DNA of 40,755 nucleotides from positions 1 through 40,755 of the forward strand of contig CALGOB010000191.1 in the NCBI GenBank assembly GCA_937958005.1, read 5' to 3'. The first letter of the stretch is position 1; each line of letters opens with the position of its first letter. Below the pieces are notes generated by a model. That model was not told the DNA's origin and ran no database searches. It saw only the letters and a program-made list of their open reading frames with translations. Shown here piece by piece: positions 17,894 to 26,209 of the stretch. The DNA is from an uncultured Cyclobacteriaceae bacterium. GTDB lineage: Bacteria > Bacteroidota > Bacteroidia > Cytophagales > Cyclobacteriaceae. Position numbers and translations under genes: made by a program.

Positions 17894-17981
17894 ACCCGAA
17901 TGGTGCAATAGAAATTTGATGCAAACCATAATAACAGTCATTTATGATTTTCTCTTAAAAGTCTAATGCATCATTCGGGGT
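17894..17981 (+). repeat. Family B inverted-repeat element, short copy B1
   Basis: This 88-base element is bounded by inverted ends: ACCCGAATGGTGCA on the left and TGCATCATTCGGGGT on the right. The body includes AATAGAAATTTGATGC and GATTTTCTCTTAAAAGTCTA. Apart from a handful of substitutions and one extra G, it equals the copy at 21223-21400 without that copy's central 90 bases. It lies between two convergent genes and has no coding capacity, resembling a MITE or other mobile palindromic repeat. The remaining parts of 17772-18015 show nothing else. Confidence 0.8.
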
Positions 17982-18015
17982 AAAAAAAATTAATAGTAAT
18001 TAGATATCTTTTTCA

Positions 18016-19305
18016 TCAGTTCTGTAGGTTTTCCCTTCGTTTAAGTTTTACTTCCTCATTTACCCAACAACCAACTTTAATGACATCACCTTCATTAAGT
18101 CCTTCACTGAAAATATCATTCATAGATGGAAACTGCTGAGAGGCCAATGTCATTTTATTTTTTTTCCCACTTAATTTATAGTGTTTATGTGCTGCTATGT
18201 AAATAGCCCTATCCTCTACCCTACTTATTTTTTTCATGCAACTTTTTGCTCCATCAAAATAAAGATCTCCAAGCAACGCCTCAGTCTCTTTATTACTAGA
18301 GTTAAGATTCTTTGCGGCTATTATATTTGATTTAGATAAAGCCCATTTGGATCTTCTGTGGTAATATCTGGCACAACTCATCAATGCTTGAAATTTCTTC
18401 TCATTATCAGGAGCTAGGTTAATGGAAAGGAGGTAATATTTTTCTGATTTATTAAATTCATTGCGTTTCTCATATTTGATAGCCAAAAGCCTGGCCAATG
18501 AGTAACTAGGAGATTTTTCAATCATCTTGTCAGCTGCTTCTACAAAAAACGATGATTCTTGACATTGCATATTTAACCCATAAGAAACAGCCCTCTTTAA
18601 CCAAATGGTATCTTGTTGTTGGATTTCATGTTTGTTACTTAACCAATTGTTTAAAAGCTCACAATCTAGCGAAACAGCACTAGCCATCATCTTTTTTAAA
18701 ATCAAATAGGTTTTATTACTCTTCTGATTATTGTTGTCAAACTTATTAAGTAATTGGTCGTATTGATGTAAAATTTCTATTGGACTTTTTTCTTTGTCTT
18801 GTATGGATTTGCGTCTTATCAAATCCATAGAAATAACAAATATATTTTCAGGTACATCATTACCATACAAGCTCATCACCTTTATCGCCTGATCGTTCAA
18901 CAATTGATGTTTTTCAGGGTTATTTTTTTCAACATTGTAGGCAGTCAATAATCGTCTGTAGAGCAATTCTTTGGTCTCACCATAAATTTTTAATCTTTGG
19001 TCATACAGAGATAATTTTTTCTTTAGGTAAGTTTGTTTTAATTTTTTATCATTTGTTTCATTTGCTAAAAAGTCGTAGATCTTGACCCCATTGATGTAAA
19101 TTGATTTATTGATATTGGGCGCGTTTACTAAAAGCCACTCTAGGTACTCGGTAGCTCCTTGATAGTCCTTCGTTCTCATTCTATCTGTATAATAGGCAAT
19201 ATTTCTTATGGCCATTGTACTATCTTCAGGCCATATCCAATTATCTTGAGCATTCAAAATCCCAGAGGCAGTAATCAGTAAGTATAACAGTAAACCTTTT
19301 TTCAT
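18016..19305 (-). CDS. Exported tetratricopeptide-repeat protein
   Basis: 429 residues with a signal peptide (MKKGLLLYLLITASGILNAQ). The mature part is helical and contains TPR-like pairs, including RLLAIKYEKRNEFNKSEKYY with SINLAPDNEKKFQALMSCAR, and CARYYHRRSKWALSKSNIIA with ALLGDLYFDGAKS. The N-terminal WPEDSTMAIRNIAYYTD stretch and this layout are common in exported Bacteroidota TPR proteins of unknown role. Location is probably periplasm or outer-membrane periphery. It is a single gene, divergent from the membrane protein at 19726 and convergent with the barrel gene. The C-terminus is basic (KLKRRENLQN). No enzyme motif is visible. Confidence 0.75.
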   Translation of the reverse strand: MKKGLLLYLLITASGILNAQDNWIWPEDSTMAIRNIAYYTDRMRTKDYQGATEYLEWLLVNAPNINKSIYINGVKIYDFLANETNDKKLKQTYLKKKLSLYDQRLKIYGETKELLYRRLLTAYNVEKNNPEKHQLLNDQAIKVMSLYGNDVPENIFVISMDLIRRKSIQDKEKSPIEILHQYDQLLNKFDNNNQKSNKTYLILKKMMASAVSLDCELLNNWLSNKHEIQQQDTIWLKRAVSYGLNMQCQESSFFVEAADKMIEKSPSYSLARLLAIKYEKRNEFNKSEKYYLLSINLAPDNEKKFQALMSCARYYHRRSKWALSKSNIIAAKNLNSSNKETEALLGDLYFDGAKSCMKKISRVEDRAIYIAAHKHYKLSGKKNKMTLASQQFPSMNDIFSEGLNEGDVIKVGCWVNEEVKLKRRENLQN

Positions 19306-19437
19306 AAATCAGTAAAATCTAAAATTCTAAATTGATTATTGAGTTTGTAGAAGACACAAGTTTTGATGGTTTTCAATTTTAAGGTAATAACTCAAATCTC
19401 CTTGTATCTCCAGACGATGATGATTTGGTTGCTAACC

Positions 19438-19467
19438 ATACATAGAATAGTTGATTATTCTATGTAT
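19438..19467. promoter_or_regulatory. 12-base perfect inverted repeat in a divergent promoter region
   Basis: ATACATAGAATA and TATTCTATGTAT form perfect 12-base arms around a 6-base spacer. It lies between the divergent genes at 19305 and 19726, in a 420-base AT-rich gap otherwise containing only the second inverted repeat at 19662-19690. It could be an operator or an RNA hairpin; no T-run follows, so it is not a terminator. Confidence 0.45.
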
Positions 19468-19661
19468 TGAGGAACTAGTTGCATATAAATTTTATTTGAC
19501 AGTAATACCTTTCCTAAAAATTGATTTAAACAAAATTTTATTCTCATTAATCGGTTAATATTATTCATATACATTAAGATTATTTAAGTAAAACAAAATT
19601 TTCGTTACAGCAACCTAGTGGAATTTGTTAAAATTTTATGAGCTAATCTCCTGCAAAACGT

Positions 19662-19690
19662 TTGTAAATCAACTGTAAAATGATTTACAA
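19662..19690. promoter_or_regulatory. 10-base perfect inverted repeat just upstream of the 19726 gene
   Basis: TTGTAAATCA (19662-19671) and TGATTTACAA (19681-19690) form a perfect inverted repeat with a 9-base spacer. Its right arm overlaps the first possible ATG at 19690, which argues for the second ATG (19726) as the real start. A dimeric repressor or activator site is the simplest reading. Confidence 0.45.
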
Positions 19691-19725
19691 TGTATTTCTT
19701 TGGGTTTTTTATTATAATAGCCAAA

Positions 19726-20658
19726 ATGAACGAAGCAGAAAAAATATACTTTGCTAAACTGAAAGTTAGCTTAAGCGAAAAGCTTCGGTTAGATCACCCT
19801 TTAGTTCCTGAGGATATTAAGCAATGGAAGTCTAAAGAGATCGCTTTGTTCCAAGAAGAGCTGTTAGAGAAAGTGAATGGGCGCATAAGTGAAAAATGGT
19901 TCTATACGCATATAAAATCTGAACATAAAACTTTACCGAGAATTGACATCCTTGATTTATTAAGTAGTTATTTAAATTATACCGGATGGTCCGATTTTAA
20001 AAATAATCATCGGCTCCCCATCAAAAATACAAGGAGTAACAACTTTAAAAAGTACTTAATGATAAGTGCTGGTTTCATTATTATTACTTCAGTTATTTTA
20101 ATATCTATTTCCGGCACTAGTAGTTCCTATAAAGATTATCAATTTTGTTTTGTTGATCAATATACTGGATTACCCGTAACTGACCAGCCACTTAGTATTG
20201 TCTTACTTCATAACCTACAATCACCCGCGATTATAAGAGTTGATGAGCAAGGGTGTATTAAATCTAAATCAAATAGTGAAAGCCTTAAATTCATCATTAG
20301 ATCACCTTATTACTCTTCAGATACTATCATAAGGGATTTTAGTGGTGCCAAGCTATCAGAAGTTATTGAGGTAAAACCAAATGATTATACTTTAATCATT
20401 CATTTGTTTTCCAGCGGGAAAGTCTCAGAATGGCAAGATAGGAGACAGGATTTAGATAACATGTTTCATGACAACGCAAGAATTTATCAAGTGTTTTCGC
20501 ATAGCTCCACTGCACTTGCCATTTATAATAAAGATGAGTTTATCAACAAATTAATCTTACCAACTGGTACACTTAAGAATCTAGAAATATTAGGTGCAGT
20601 CTATAAAGAAGATAAAATTTCAGTATTACGTTTTAAAAAAGGTAAAGATGAAAAATAA
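19726..20658 (+). CDS. Single-span membrane protein with cytoplasmic helical domain
   Basis: 310 residues from ATG 19726-19728; an ATG 36 bases earlier is in frame but would add a hydrophobic MYFFGFFIIIAK and overlaps an inverted repeat, so I prefer the later start. Residues 1-95 form a charged helical cytoplasmic part ending LLSSYLNYTGWSDFKNNH; the Y-x-G-W-x-D-F element occurs near the end of N-terminal domains of some Bacteroidota regulatory proteins. One membrane segment lies at about 109-130, and a beta-rich outer part of about 180 residues follows. The gene overlaps the next lipoprotein gene by 11 bases. It might be a transmembrane signalling or scaffold protein. The family is not identified. 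Confidence 0.65.
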   Translation: MNEAEKIYFAKLKVSLSEKLRLDHPLVPEDIKQWKSKEIALFQEELLEKVNGRISEKWFYTHIKSEHKTLPRIDILDLLSSYLNYTGWSDFKNNHRLPIKNTRSNNFKKYLMISAGFIIITSVILISISGTSSSYKDYQFCFVDQYTGLPVTDQPLSIVLLHNLQSPAIIRVDEQGCIKSKSNSESLKFIIRSPYYSSDTIIRDFSGAKLSEVIEVKPNDYTLIIHLFSSGKVSEWQDRRQDLDNMFHDNARIYQVFSHSSTALAIYNKDEFINKLILPTGTLKNLEILGAVYKEDKISVLRFKKGKDEK

Positions 20659-21223
20659 AATATTGATGTTAATATTTATTTGTTATAGCTGTGCAACAGT
20701 TAATCAATCTGAAGGGGATTTGATTAATCTATCTGAAGATTTGAATAAATCTTTTGAAGAATATGGAGGTTATGAATTTGCAAAAGAAGCCCTTACCACT
20801 GAATCTTTATCAGCTTATGAACTAGTTGCAATAGATCAATTTATAGAGTTTGTAGAGCAGATTAAAATAGCTGTAAATCCTTCATATGAGGTTCAATTCC
20901 AAGAAGTGGCTAAAGAAGCGGTATCCGATCAGTTGATAAAAGATAAATTACCGACCTCACTGATGAAAGGAAAAAAAGTATTAGAATTGAATCAATTCCT
21001 TACTGAACTTACCGAAATCAAAATCCAAGATAAAAAGCTTTATAAAATTGCATTTGCTTCCAATTTTACTGAAAAGAAAGATGGTGTATATGAAGGAAGA
21101 ATTGATTTTCACTTTAACGATGCACTGGAGTCGCAATCTATAGATGTTTATTTGATAAAAGTGACTAAAGACTTTGGCACTGATCGACATACCATATGGG
21201 AGATCAAGTTTGGATACTTTTAA
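20648..21223 (+). CDS. Small lipoprotein of unknown function
   Basis: 191 residues from ATG 20648-20650. This start gives a lipoprotein signal, MKNKILMLIFICYSC, with the lipobox Cys at residue 15; longer upstream frames would bury it. The mature protein is acidic with an N-terminal helix (DLINLSEDLNKSFEEYGGYE) and later beta strands (YEGRIDFHFNDALESQSIDV). No known motif was recognised. It overlaps the membrane-protein gene by 11 bases, so the two are probably co-translated and may act together at the envelope. Its TAA stop adjoins the left end of a family B element. Confidence 0.7.
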   Translation: MKNKILMLIFICYSCATVNQSEGDLINLSEDLNKSFEEYGGYEFAKEALTTESLSAYELVAIDQFIEFVEQIKIAVNPSYEVQFQEVAKEAVSDQLIKDKLPTSLMKGKKVLELNQFLTELTEIKIQDKKLYKIAFASNFTEKKDGVYEGRIDFHFNDALESQSIDVYLIKVTKDFGTDRHTIWEIKFGYF

Positions 21224-21400
21224 CCCGAATGATGCAATAGAAATTTGATGCGAACCATAACTAACAGTCATCTAGCCACTTAAATCCTAATTTCCTACTC
21301 ACCATAATGGAGACTATGTCTGCGTTGCAAATCAGAATTTAAGCAGCTATCTAACAGCCATGGATGATTTTCTCTTAAAAGTCTAATGCATCATTCGGGT
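21223..21400 (+). repeat. Family B inverted-repeat element, long copy B2
   Basis: This 178-base element has perfect 14-base inverted ends: ACCCGAATGATGCA and TGCATCATTCGGGT. Inside are two 11-base direct repeats of form CTAACAGYCAT at 21261-21271 and 21351-21361, exactly 90 bases apart. The copy at 17894-17981 has a single such sequence and is exactly 90 bases shorter. The left end overlaps the last base of the lipoprotein stop codon; the right end touches the family A copy at 21401. It has no coding capacity. Confidence 0.85.
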
Positions 21401-21498
21401 TTAATCCCTAAGGGATATGAATTCCCCTGATCAAACATTCTGACTCTTCTACGGACGCTAAAGCTTCTCAGCAGAGGCACTGATGGGGTTGGTTCATT
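21401..21498 (+). repeat. Family A repeat, variant copy A4
   Basis: It begins TTAATCCCTAAGGGATATGA and ATTCCCC, has GACTCTT at the centre, then CTTCTCAGCAGAGGCACTG, and ends GGGGTTGGTTCATT. The ends match A1-A3, while the interior (CTCAGCAGAGGCACTG) matches the long inverted copy at 394-561. It lies directly against family B copy B2 and 19 bases from the stop codon of the minus-strand gene at 21518. With B2 it fills the whole convergent gap. Confidence 0.75.
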
Positions 21499-21517
21499 AA
21501 TAGATAGTTTATATGGC

Positions 21518-22372
21518 TTATTTTGCTTTTATAAAAGCACCTATCAATGAGGTAATCGCAGTAATTAAAAAAAATATTAAACTAAAAGCAACTGCGGCAT
21601 TTAAATCAATTCCTAAATGCTCATGTCCTAGTATAAAAGTCATTTCCCTAGCTCCTATACCTCCAATAGTAAATGGTAATACTGCTACTATAGAAGAGAC
21701 TAAAAACATAGTTTGATAAGCTAAATGTTCCTTTAAGGGTATTCCTATTGATAACAAGATAAAATATGCACTGATCAATTGTAGCCCTTGGACTGCTAGT
21801 GAGTACAAACTTGTAGAAATTAAACTATTCACAAAAGAACCAAAAAACAGCTTGTTGAATAAGTAATAAATGGGATATCCAACTAATAAACCCAAATAGA
21901 TCAACCAATCATATCCATAAAGAAAAGGCAATGGCATTAAGTTTATACTAAGGATCAATAAAATTATTAGCAAAGCCATTAGGCCACTGATCCGGTCTAT
22001 CAGTGTAGCTGCGACTAGCTGCTTTACAGTAGTTTTGAATTCTTTATTCAATAAGTAGACTTTATATCCGTCACCTCCTATCCCACCAGGTAGAAATAGG
22101 TTATAAAACATGCCAATAACATAAAGCTTTAAGTTATAGGTTTCAGATAAATTTAGCCATATGGATTTAAAATATCTATTTAACCTTAAAGCAGAAACAA
22201 CCTTAGATGCACCAAAAAAAATGGTCGCAAGGAACAAATACCCATACTGAGTTTCATTTAAAATCTTTTTTGTTTGCTCTATATCGATCTTTTGATAAAC
22301 GAAATACAAGGCAAAACCAGTTAAAATGATTTTACCTGCTGTCTTAAGATACTTTTTCGTTTGTTGCTTCAC
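21518..22372 (-). CDS. Flippase-like membrane protein (LPG-synthase TM family)
   Basis: 284 residues with about 7-8 membrane segments. LPGGIGGDGYKVYLL and FTIGGIGAREM are hallmark motifs of the lysylphosphatidylglycerol synthase transmembrane/UPF0104 family, whose members are thought to move lipid-linked compounds across the inner membrane. It starts with GTG (22370-22372) inside the 3' end of the glycosyltransferase gene (29-base overlap), indicating coupling and a shared pathway, for example glycolipid or lipid-linked sugar handling. There is no aminoacyl-transfer domain, so lipid lysinylation is not implied. The exact substrate is unknown. Confidence 0.85.
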   Translation of the reverse strand: MKQQTKKYLKTAGKIILTGFALYFVYQKIDIEQTKKILNETQYGYLFLATIFFGASKVVSALRLNRYFKSIWLNLSETYNLKLYVIGMFYNLFLPGGIGGDGYKVYLLNKEFKTTVKQLVAATLIDRISGLMALLIILLILSINLMPLPFLYGYDWLIYLGLLVGYPIYYLFNKLFFGSFVNSLISTSLYSLAVQGLQLISAYFILLSIGIPLKEHLAYQTMFLVSSIVAVLPFTIGGIGAREMTFILGHEHLGIDLNAAVAFSLIFFLITAITSLIGAFIKAK

Positions 22373-23297
22373 CTACAAAAATTCGCTTGATACGGTACGT
22401 TTTTTTATTCTGTGCCTCAAAATAGGTTCTTACAATTAATTCTGCCACTAATCCTATGGTAATCAATTGGATTCCACCCAGCAGCAGGGTAATTCCTAAA
22501 ATCAAAAGAGGTCTTCCCCCTATCTCATTTCCTAAAATTTTAATAATTAATAGGTATCCTGAAATACCGATACCAGTTAAAAAAGTGAGAATTCCAGCAG
22601 TACCAAATATATGCATAGGTTTCTGCAAGTATTTTTGAAAAAACACCATTAAAACTAGATCACTCAACACTTTAAAAGTCCTACCTATACCATATTTACT
22701 TTCACCATGAATTCTAGGATGGTGGTTTACGGGCATTTCCGATAACTGGGCCCCTTGTAGTTGTGCCAATACAGGAATAAAACGATGTAATTCTCCATAA
22801 AGCCCCAAGTCTTTAGCTATATTTTTTCTGAAGACTTTAAGAGTACATCCATAATCATGTAGATAAACTCCCGTTAATCTCCTAATCATGGCATTGGCAA
22901 TCTTACTTGGCACCTTCCTTAGCAACATACCGTCTTTTCGTTTGGCACGAATCCCTGCCACCATATCTAGATCTTCCTCTTCAAGTTTCGTCACCATCGC
23001 CGGAATATCGGCAGGATCATTTTGCAAATCACCATCTAAAGTAACTATATATTCACCTATGGCCACATCTATACCTGCAGCCATGGCCGTAGTTTGTCCA
23101 TAATTCTTATTAAGCATCACTAATTTTACTCGTTCGTTGCTGTATTTCTTAATATTGCCTCGAGTATTATCAGAAGACCCATCATCTACAAATATTAGTT
23201 CATAATTCCGGCCTTGAAGCGCTGTATGTACTTGCTCAATCATGGGCTGTACATTGTCTTCTTCATTATAAACTGTTATTACCAATGATAACTCCAT
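22344..23297 (-). CDS. Membrane-anchored family 2 glycosyltransferase
   Basis: 317 residues. A GT2 (GT-A fold) domain spans about 1-225: SLVITVYNEEDNVQPMIEQV at the start, FVDDGSSDNTRG for the nucleotide, TLDGDLQNDP with the metal-binding DGD, and NHHPRIHGESKYG near the acceptor region. Two membrane segments follow (about 235-258 and 268-293). This is the polyprenyl-phosphate glycosyltransferase layout (DPM1/ArnC/GtrB-like), which moves a sugar from a nucleotide donor to a lipid carrier on the cytoplasmic face. The overlapping downstream flippase-like gene would fit export of the product. It starts at ATG 23295-23297, 18 bases after trmB. Confidence 0.9.
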   Translation of the reverse strand: MELSLVITVYNEEDNVQPMIEQVHTALQGRNYELIFVDDGSSDNTRGNIKKYSNERVKLVMLNKNYGQTTAMAAGIDVAIGEYIVTLDGDLQNDPADIPAMVTKLEEEDLDMVAGIRAKRKDGMLLRKVPSKIANAMIRRLTGVYLHDYGCTLKVFRKNIAKDLGLYGELHRFIPVLAQLQGAQLSEMPVNHHPRIHGESKYGIGRTFKVLSDLVLMVFFQKYLQKPMHIFGTAGILTFLTGIGISGYLLIIKILGNEIGGRPLLILGITLLLGGIQLITIGLVAELIVRTYFEAQNKKTYRIKRIFVGEATNEKVS

Positions 23298-23315
23298 GTG
23301 CTTGTTTTTATAAAA

Positions 23316-23969
23316 TTATGCAAACCTAAATTTCATATATTTAATATCCTCTCCTTTTTCAGTAAAAATCTTTTCATATTTAGTCTTAACCCCATAATGT
23401 TCAGACAATAACTCAGATTTATACAGGTCATGCGTATATTCTAGGTCTTTCACTTTGACTTCCCCGTCAAATAGTGAAAGTGTGTAATCGAATAAGGCCG
23501 TATTATCTGTTTTAAATTTGATCCACCCGTCATTCTTTAGCAAGGTCTTATACATCTGCATGAATCTTGGACTGGTCAACCGTCTCTTGATATCTCTATC
23601 TTTGGGTCTAGGATCAGGAAAAGTGATCCAAATTTCACTCAATTCAGAGGGCTCAAAAAATCGTTCAAGTAATAAAATTTGAGTTCTAAGAAAAGCCACA
23701 TTATCTAGGCCCTTTTCTTGTGCCACTGTGCTCCCTTTCCAAATCCTATCTCCTTTTATATCTACTCCTATAAAATTACTTTTAGCATCATTACTTGCTA
23801 ACCCTATTGTGTATTCGCCACGTCCACAACCTAATTCCAATACTAATGATTGTTCATTTCCAAAAAAGTCTGACCAATTTCCTTTAATTGTCTCAAAGAT
23901 ATCTTTGCCTTGCTCCAATACATTTCTACTTTCTCTGTTTTGGGCAAATCTTTCAAGCTTACGTCTCAC
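23316..23969 (-). CDS. trmB: TrmB: tRNA (guanine-N7-)-methyltransferase
   Basis: 217 residues. LVLELGCGRGEYTIGLA is the SAM-binding loop, FIGVDIKGDRIWKG the acidic strand, and ITFPDPRPKDRDIKRRLTSP the TrmB signature around the catalytic region. The enzyme makes m7G46 in tRNA variable loops. The start is GTG (23967-23969) overlapping the TGA of folC (GTGA), so translation is coupled. Length is normal for the family and all key motifs are intact. Confidence 0.95.
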   Translation of the reverse strand: MRRKLERFAQNRESRNVLEQGKDIFETIKGNWSDFFGNEQSLVLELGCGRGEYTIGLASNDAKSNFIGVDIKGDRIWKGSTVAQEKGLDNVAFLRTQILLLERFFEPSELSEIWITFPDPRPKDRDIKRRLTSPRFMQMYKTLLKNDGWIKFKTDNTALFDYTLSLFDGEVKVKDLEYTHDLYKSELLSEHYGVKTKYEKIFTEKGEDIKYMKFRFA

Positions 23970-25246
23970 AATGCTTCTATTTCTGCTACTACAAATGTAC
24001 TACCCCCTACAAAAACCAAATCATTATCGCTTGATTCACTAATTGCTAAATTCAAGCAATCATTTACATCTGAACAAGTGACAAAATCAAAGGATTTATC
24101 TAATGCTTCTTTTTTTAAATTATCTAGAGCCATAGCCCTTGGTATTTTGGGTTCGCAAAGATAATACTTTGCAGTTAAGGGGAGCAAATCGAATATCTTA
24201 CTAATTTCCTTGTCATTTACCATTCCCAAAACAATACGCAACTGCTTATATGAGGTATGGCTGAGTTGATACAAAATTTCATTCCAACCATCTTCATTAT
24301 GCCCTAAATCAGCTATCACTTTTGGTGAGGTCATTAATTCTTGCCACCTTCCTTTTAATCCTGTATTCCGAGCAACCAAGCTAATCCCATTTGCCAACTG
24401 GTCATTTTGAATTATAAAACCCTGTTTTCTAAGCTCTTCAACTGTCTCAATAATTGTAGGTATATTTTTCAAGTAATAATTTCCTTTAACCCCTAAGGTT
24501 AATGAAGTAAAAATCAATTGACCTTTTTTGCTAATATCTACAGGCATATGAGAACTAGTAATCACATAATCAATCGTCTGATTATTAACATTACTACGCC
24601 TTTCGTTAGCAACTTCCATGAAAACTTCTCTTATTCCTTCAGGTAAATCTTTAGGCAATACAACAGGTGTATCTTGTTTGATAATTCCTGCTTTCTCTTT
24701 CGCAATTTGTTTCAATGTATTACCTAATACATGGGCATGATCCATTCCAATGGAAGTAATAGTGGATACTAAAGGTTTGATAATGTTAGTGCTATCTAAA
24801 CGTCCGCCTAAGCCTGTTTCTATAATGGCTATATCAACTTGAGAATCTCTAAAATAGGCAAATGCCATAGCTACTGAAATTTCAAAAAAAGATGGTTTTA
24901 AATCTTCTATTAATTCCTTTTGACTACTCACAAAATCAACCACATATTCCTGTGAAATCATTTCGCCATTGAGACGTATTCTTTCCCTGTAATCTTTTAA
25001 ATGTGGAGAAGTATAAAGTCCTGTCGAATAGCCTGCTTCTTGGAGAATAGAAGCTAAAGTATGTGCTGTTGTTCCTTTACCGTTAGTTCCAGCAATGTGT
25101 ACTGATCTAAACTTATTTTGAGGGTTTCCTAAACGCTCGCATAATGCAATAATATTACTTAAATCAGCTTTATATGCTTTTTCACCCTGTTTTTGAAACA
25201 TAGGTAATTGACTATATAAATAGTCCATGACTGCTTGATAAGTCAT
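23966..25246 (-). CDS. folC: FolC: folylpolyglutamate/dihydrofolate synthase
   Basis: 426 residues, cytoplasmic Mur-ligase-family enzyme. HIAGTNGKGTTAHTLASI is the P-loop region, GLYTSPHLKDYRERI the FolC-specific substrate loop, GLGGRLDSTN and SIGMDHAHVLG further Mur-ligase motifs, and VIADLGHNEDGW the domain-linking segment. It adds glutamate to folates using ATP and may also make dihydrofolate from dihydropteroate. It lies 8 bases downstream of the TonB-like gene. No degeneration is seen. Confidence 0.95.
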   Translation of the reverse strand: MTYQAVMDYLYSQLPMFQKQGEKAYKADLSNIIALCERLGNPQNKFRSVHIAGTNGKGTTAHTLASILQEAGYSTGLYTSPHLKDYRERIRLNGEMISQEYVVDFVSSQKELIEDLKPSFFEISVAMAFAYFRDSQVDIAIIETGLGGRLDSTNIIKPLVSTITSIGMDHAHVLGNTLKQIAKEKAGIIKQDTPVVLPKDLPEGIREVFMEVANERRSNVNNQTIDYVITSSHMPVDISKKGQLIFTSLTLGVKGNYYLKNIPTIIETVEELRKQGFIIQNDQLANGISLVARNTGLKGRWQELMTSPKVIADLGHNEDGWNEILYQLSHTSYKQLRIVLGMVNDKEISKIFDLLPLTAKYYLCEPKIPRAMALDNLKKEALDKSFDFVTCSDVNDCLNLAISESSDNDLVFVGGSTFVVAEIEAL

Positions 25247-25254
25247 GTATATTC

Positions 25255-26208
25255 TTAATTTGCTTTGATAATAAAGGTAATTCTACCAGTACTAAAGGAA
25301 GCAGGCTTATAATCAGATTTTTTACTAAAAGTCAACTCTTCAACTGCCCTTCTATAAACTTGTTCTACTGCGGGTGTAACTGTTTTTTCTAGGGTTTTAA
25401 TCTCAACGATAATACCTTCATCATCTACTGTAATTTTAAAAACAATCTTACCACTTTCAATAGAAGTATCATCAGGTTCAGGTTCATCATCCCATTTCCA
25501 TCCAGAAAGTTCCAGAGAGGATCCATTACTGCTGCCTGGGTTTCCATACAATGCTTGTGCTTCTACTTTCCCATCTGGTTCTCCTTGATCTCCTTCAGTA
25601 CTTTTATCACCATTACCTGAGGAATCATTATCTTCTTCAGCATTTTCAACAGAGTTATTAGCTGCTGGCTTTTCTGATTGTGCGTTACTGTTTATCGGTT
25701 TTGCTTCTTCTACCTCTTTCTTTGGTTCCACCTTTTCAGATTTTACTTCTTCTATTGGCTTTTCTTCAGTTGGTGTTTCTGGAGCTTGAGTTGTTTCAGT
25801 AGCAGTTTCTACTACATCAGGGCTATCTGTAGCAGCTACTTCTTGATTTTGACTTTCGGCAGTTTCTACAGGTTGACTATCTTCAATTGGTGTATTTTCT
25901 ACAGGGGTTTCTTCTGTACTTTCAACATTTTCTGAAGTTGTTTCTACGGGTTCCTGAGCTTCTACTTCATCATTCTGAGTATCCTCATTTTGAGTCTCTT
26001 CAGTAGCCTGCTGGTCTACAGTGGCTTTAGGTTGCACCTTGCCATTTCCAAAATTTTGGGTACCAAAATTAATCTCTATTCCATATTCAGGGTTAGGTGG
26101 GTCAGGCACACGCCAAGCTATTAGAAAAATAACCAATAATAATAGGCTAGTGTGAATAGCAGCTGAAATAATGATTACCTTTCTTTTATTTTTCTTTTCG
26201 TATTCCAT
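25255..26208 (-). CDS. TonB/TolA-like energy transducer
   Basis: 317 residues from ATG 26206-26208, one base after the exbD stop; a TTG seven codons upstream is less likely. A short basic N-terminus and one membrane segment (about 11-32) are followed by a long low-complexity region (about 50-225) rich in Glu, Thr, Pro, Ala and Asn, acidic rather than the Lys-Pro type of classical TonB. The C-terminal domain (about 245-317; GKIVFKITVDDEGIIVEIKT and FSTGRITFIIKAN) resembles a TonB C-terminal domain. With ExbB and ExbD it should form an inner-membrane motor reaching across the periplasm. Whether it serves an outer-membrane receptor or a Tol-like role is not decidable from sequence. Confidence 0.85.
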   Translation of the reverse strand: MEYEKKNKRKVIIISAAIHTSLLLLVIFLIAWRVPDPPNPEYGIEINFGTQNFGNGKVQPKATVDQQATEETQNEDTQNDEVEAQEPVETTSENVESTEETPVENTPIEDSQPVETAESQNQEVAATDSPDVVETATETTQAPETPTEEKPIEEVKSEKVEPKKEVEEAKPINSNAQSEKPAANNSVENAEEDNDSSGNGDKSTEGDQGEPDGKVEAQALYGNPGSSNGSSLELSGWKWDDEPEPDDTSIESGKIVFKITVDDEGIIVEIKTLEKTVTPAVEQVYRRAVEELTFSKKSDYKPASFSTGRITFIIKAN

Positions 26209-26209
26209 C

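Noticed and set aside
17894-17981. Reading family B copy B1 as a terminator for the barrel gene
   Set aside because: The inverted ends are too far apart and are followed by an A-run, not a T-run, on the plus strand.
20981-21271. Minus-strand open frame across the lipoprotein 3' end
   Set aside because: It covers the reverse of the lipoprotein gene and a family B element and has no signal peptide, motif or start context of its own.
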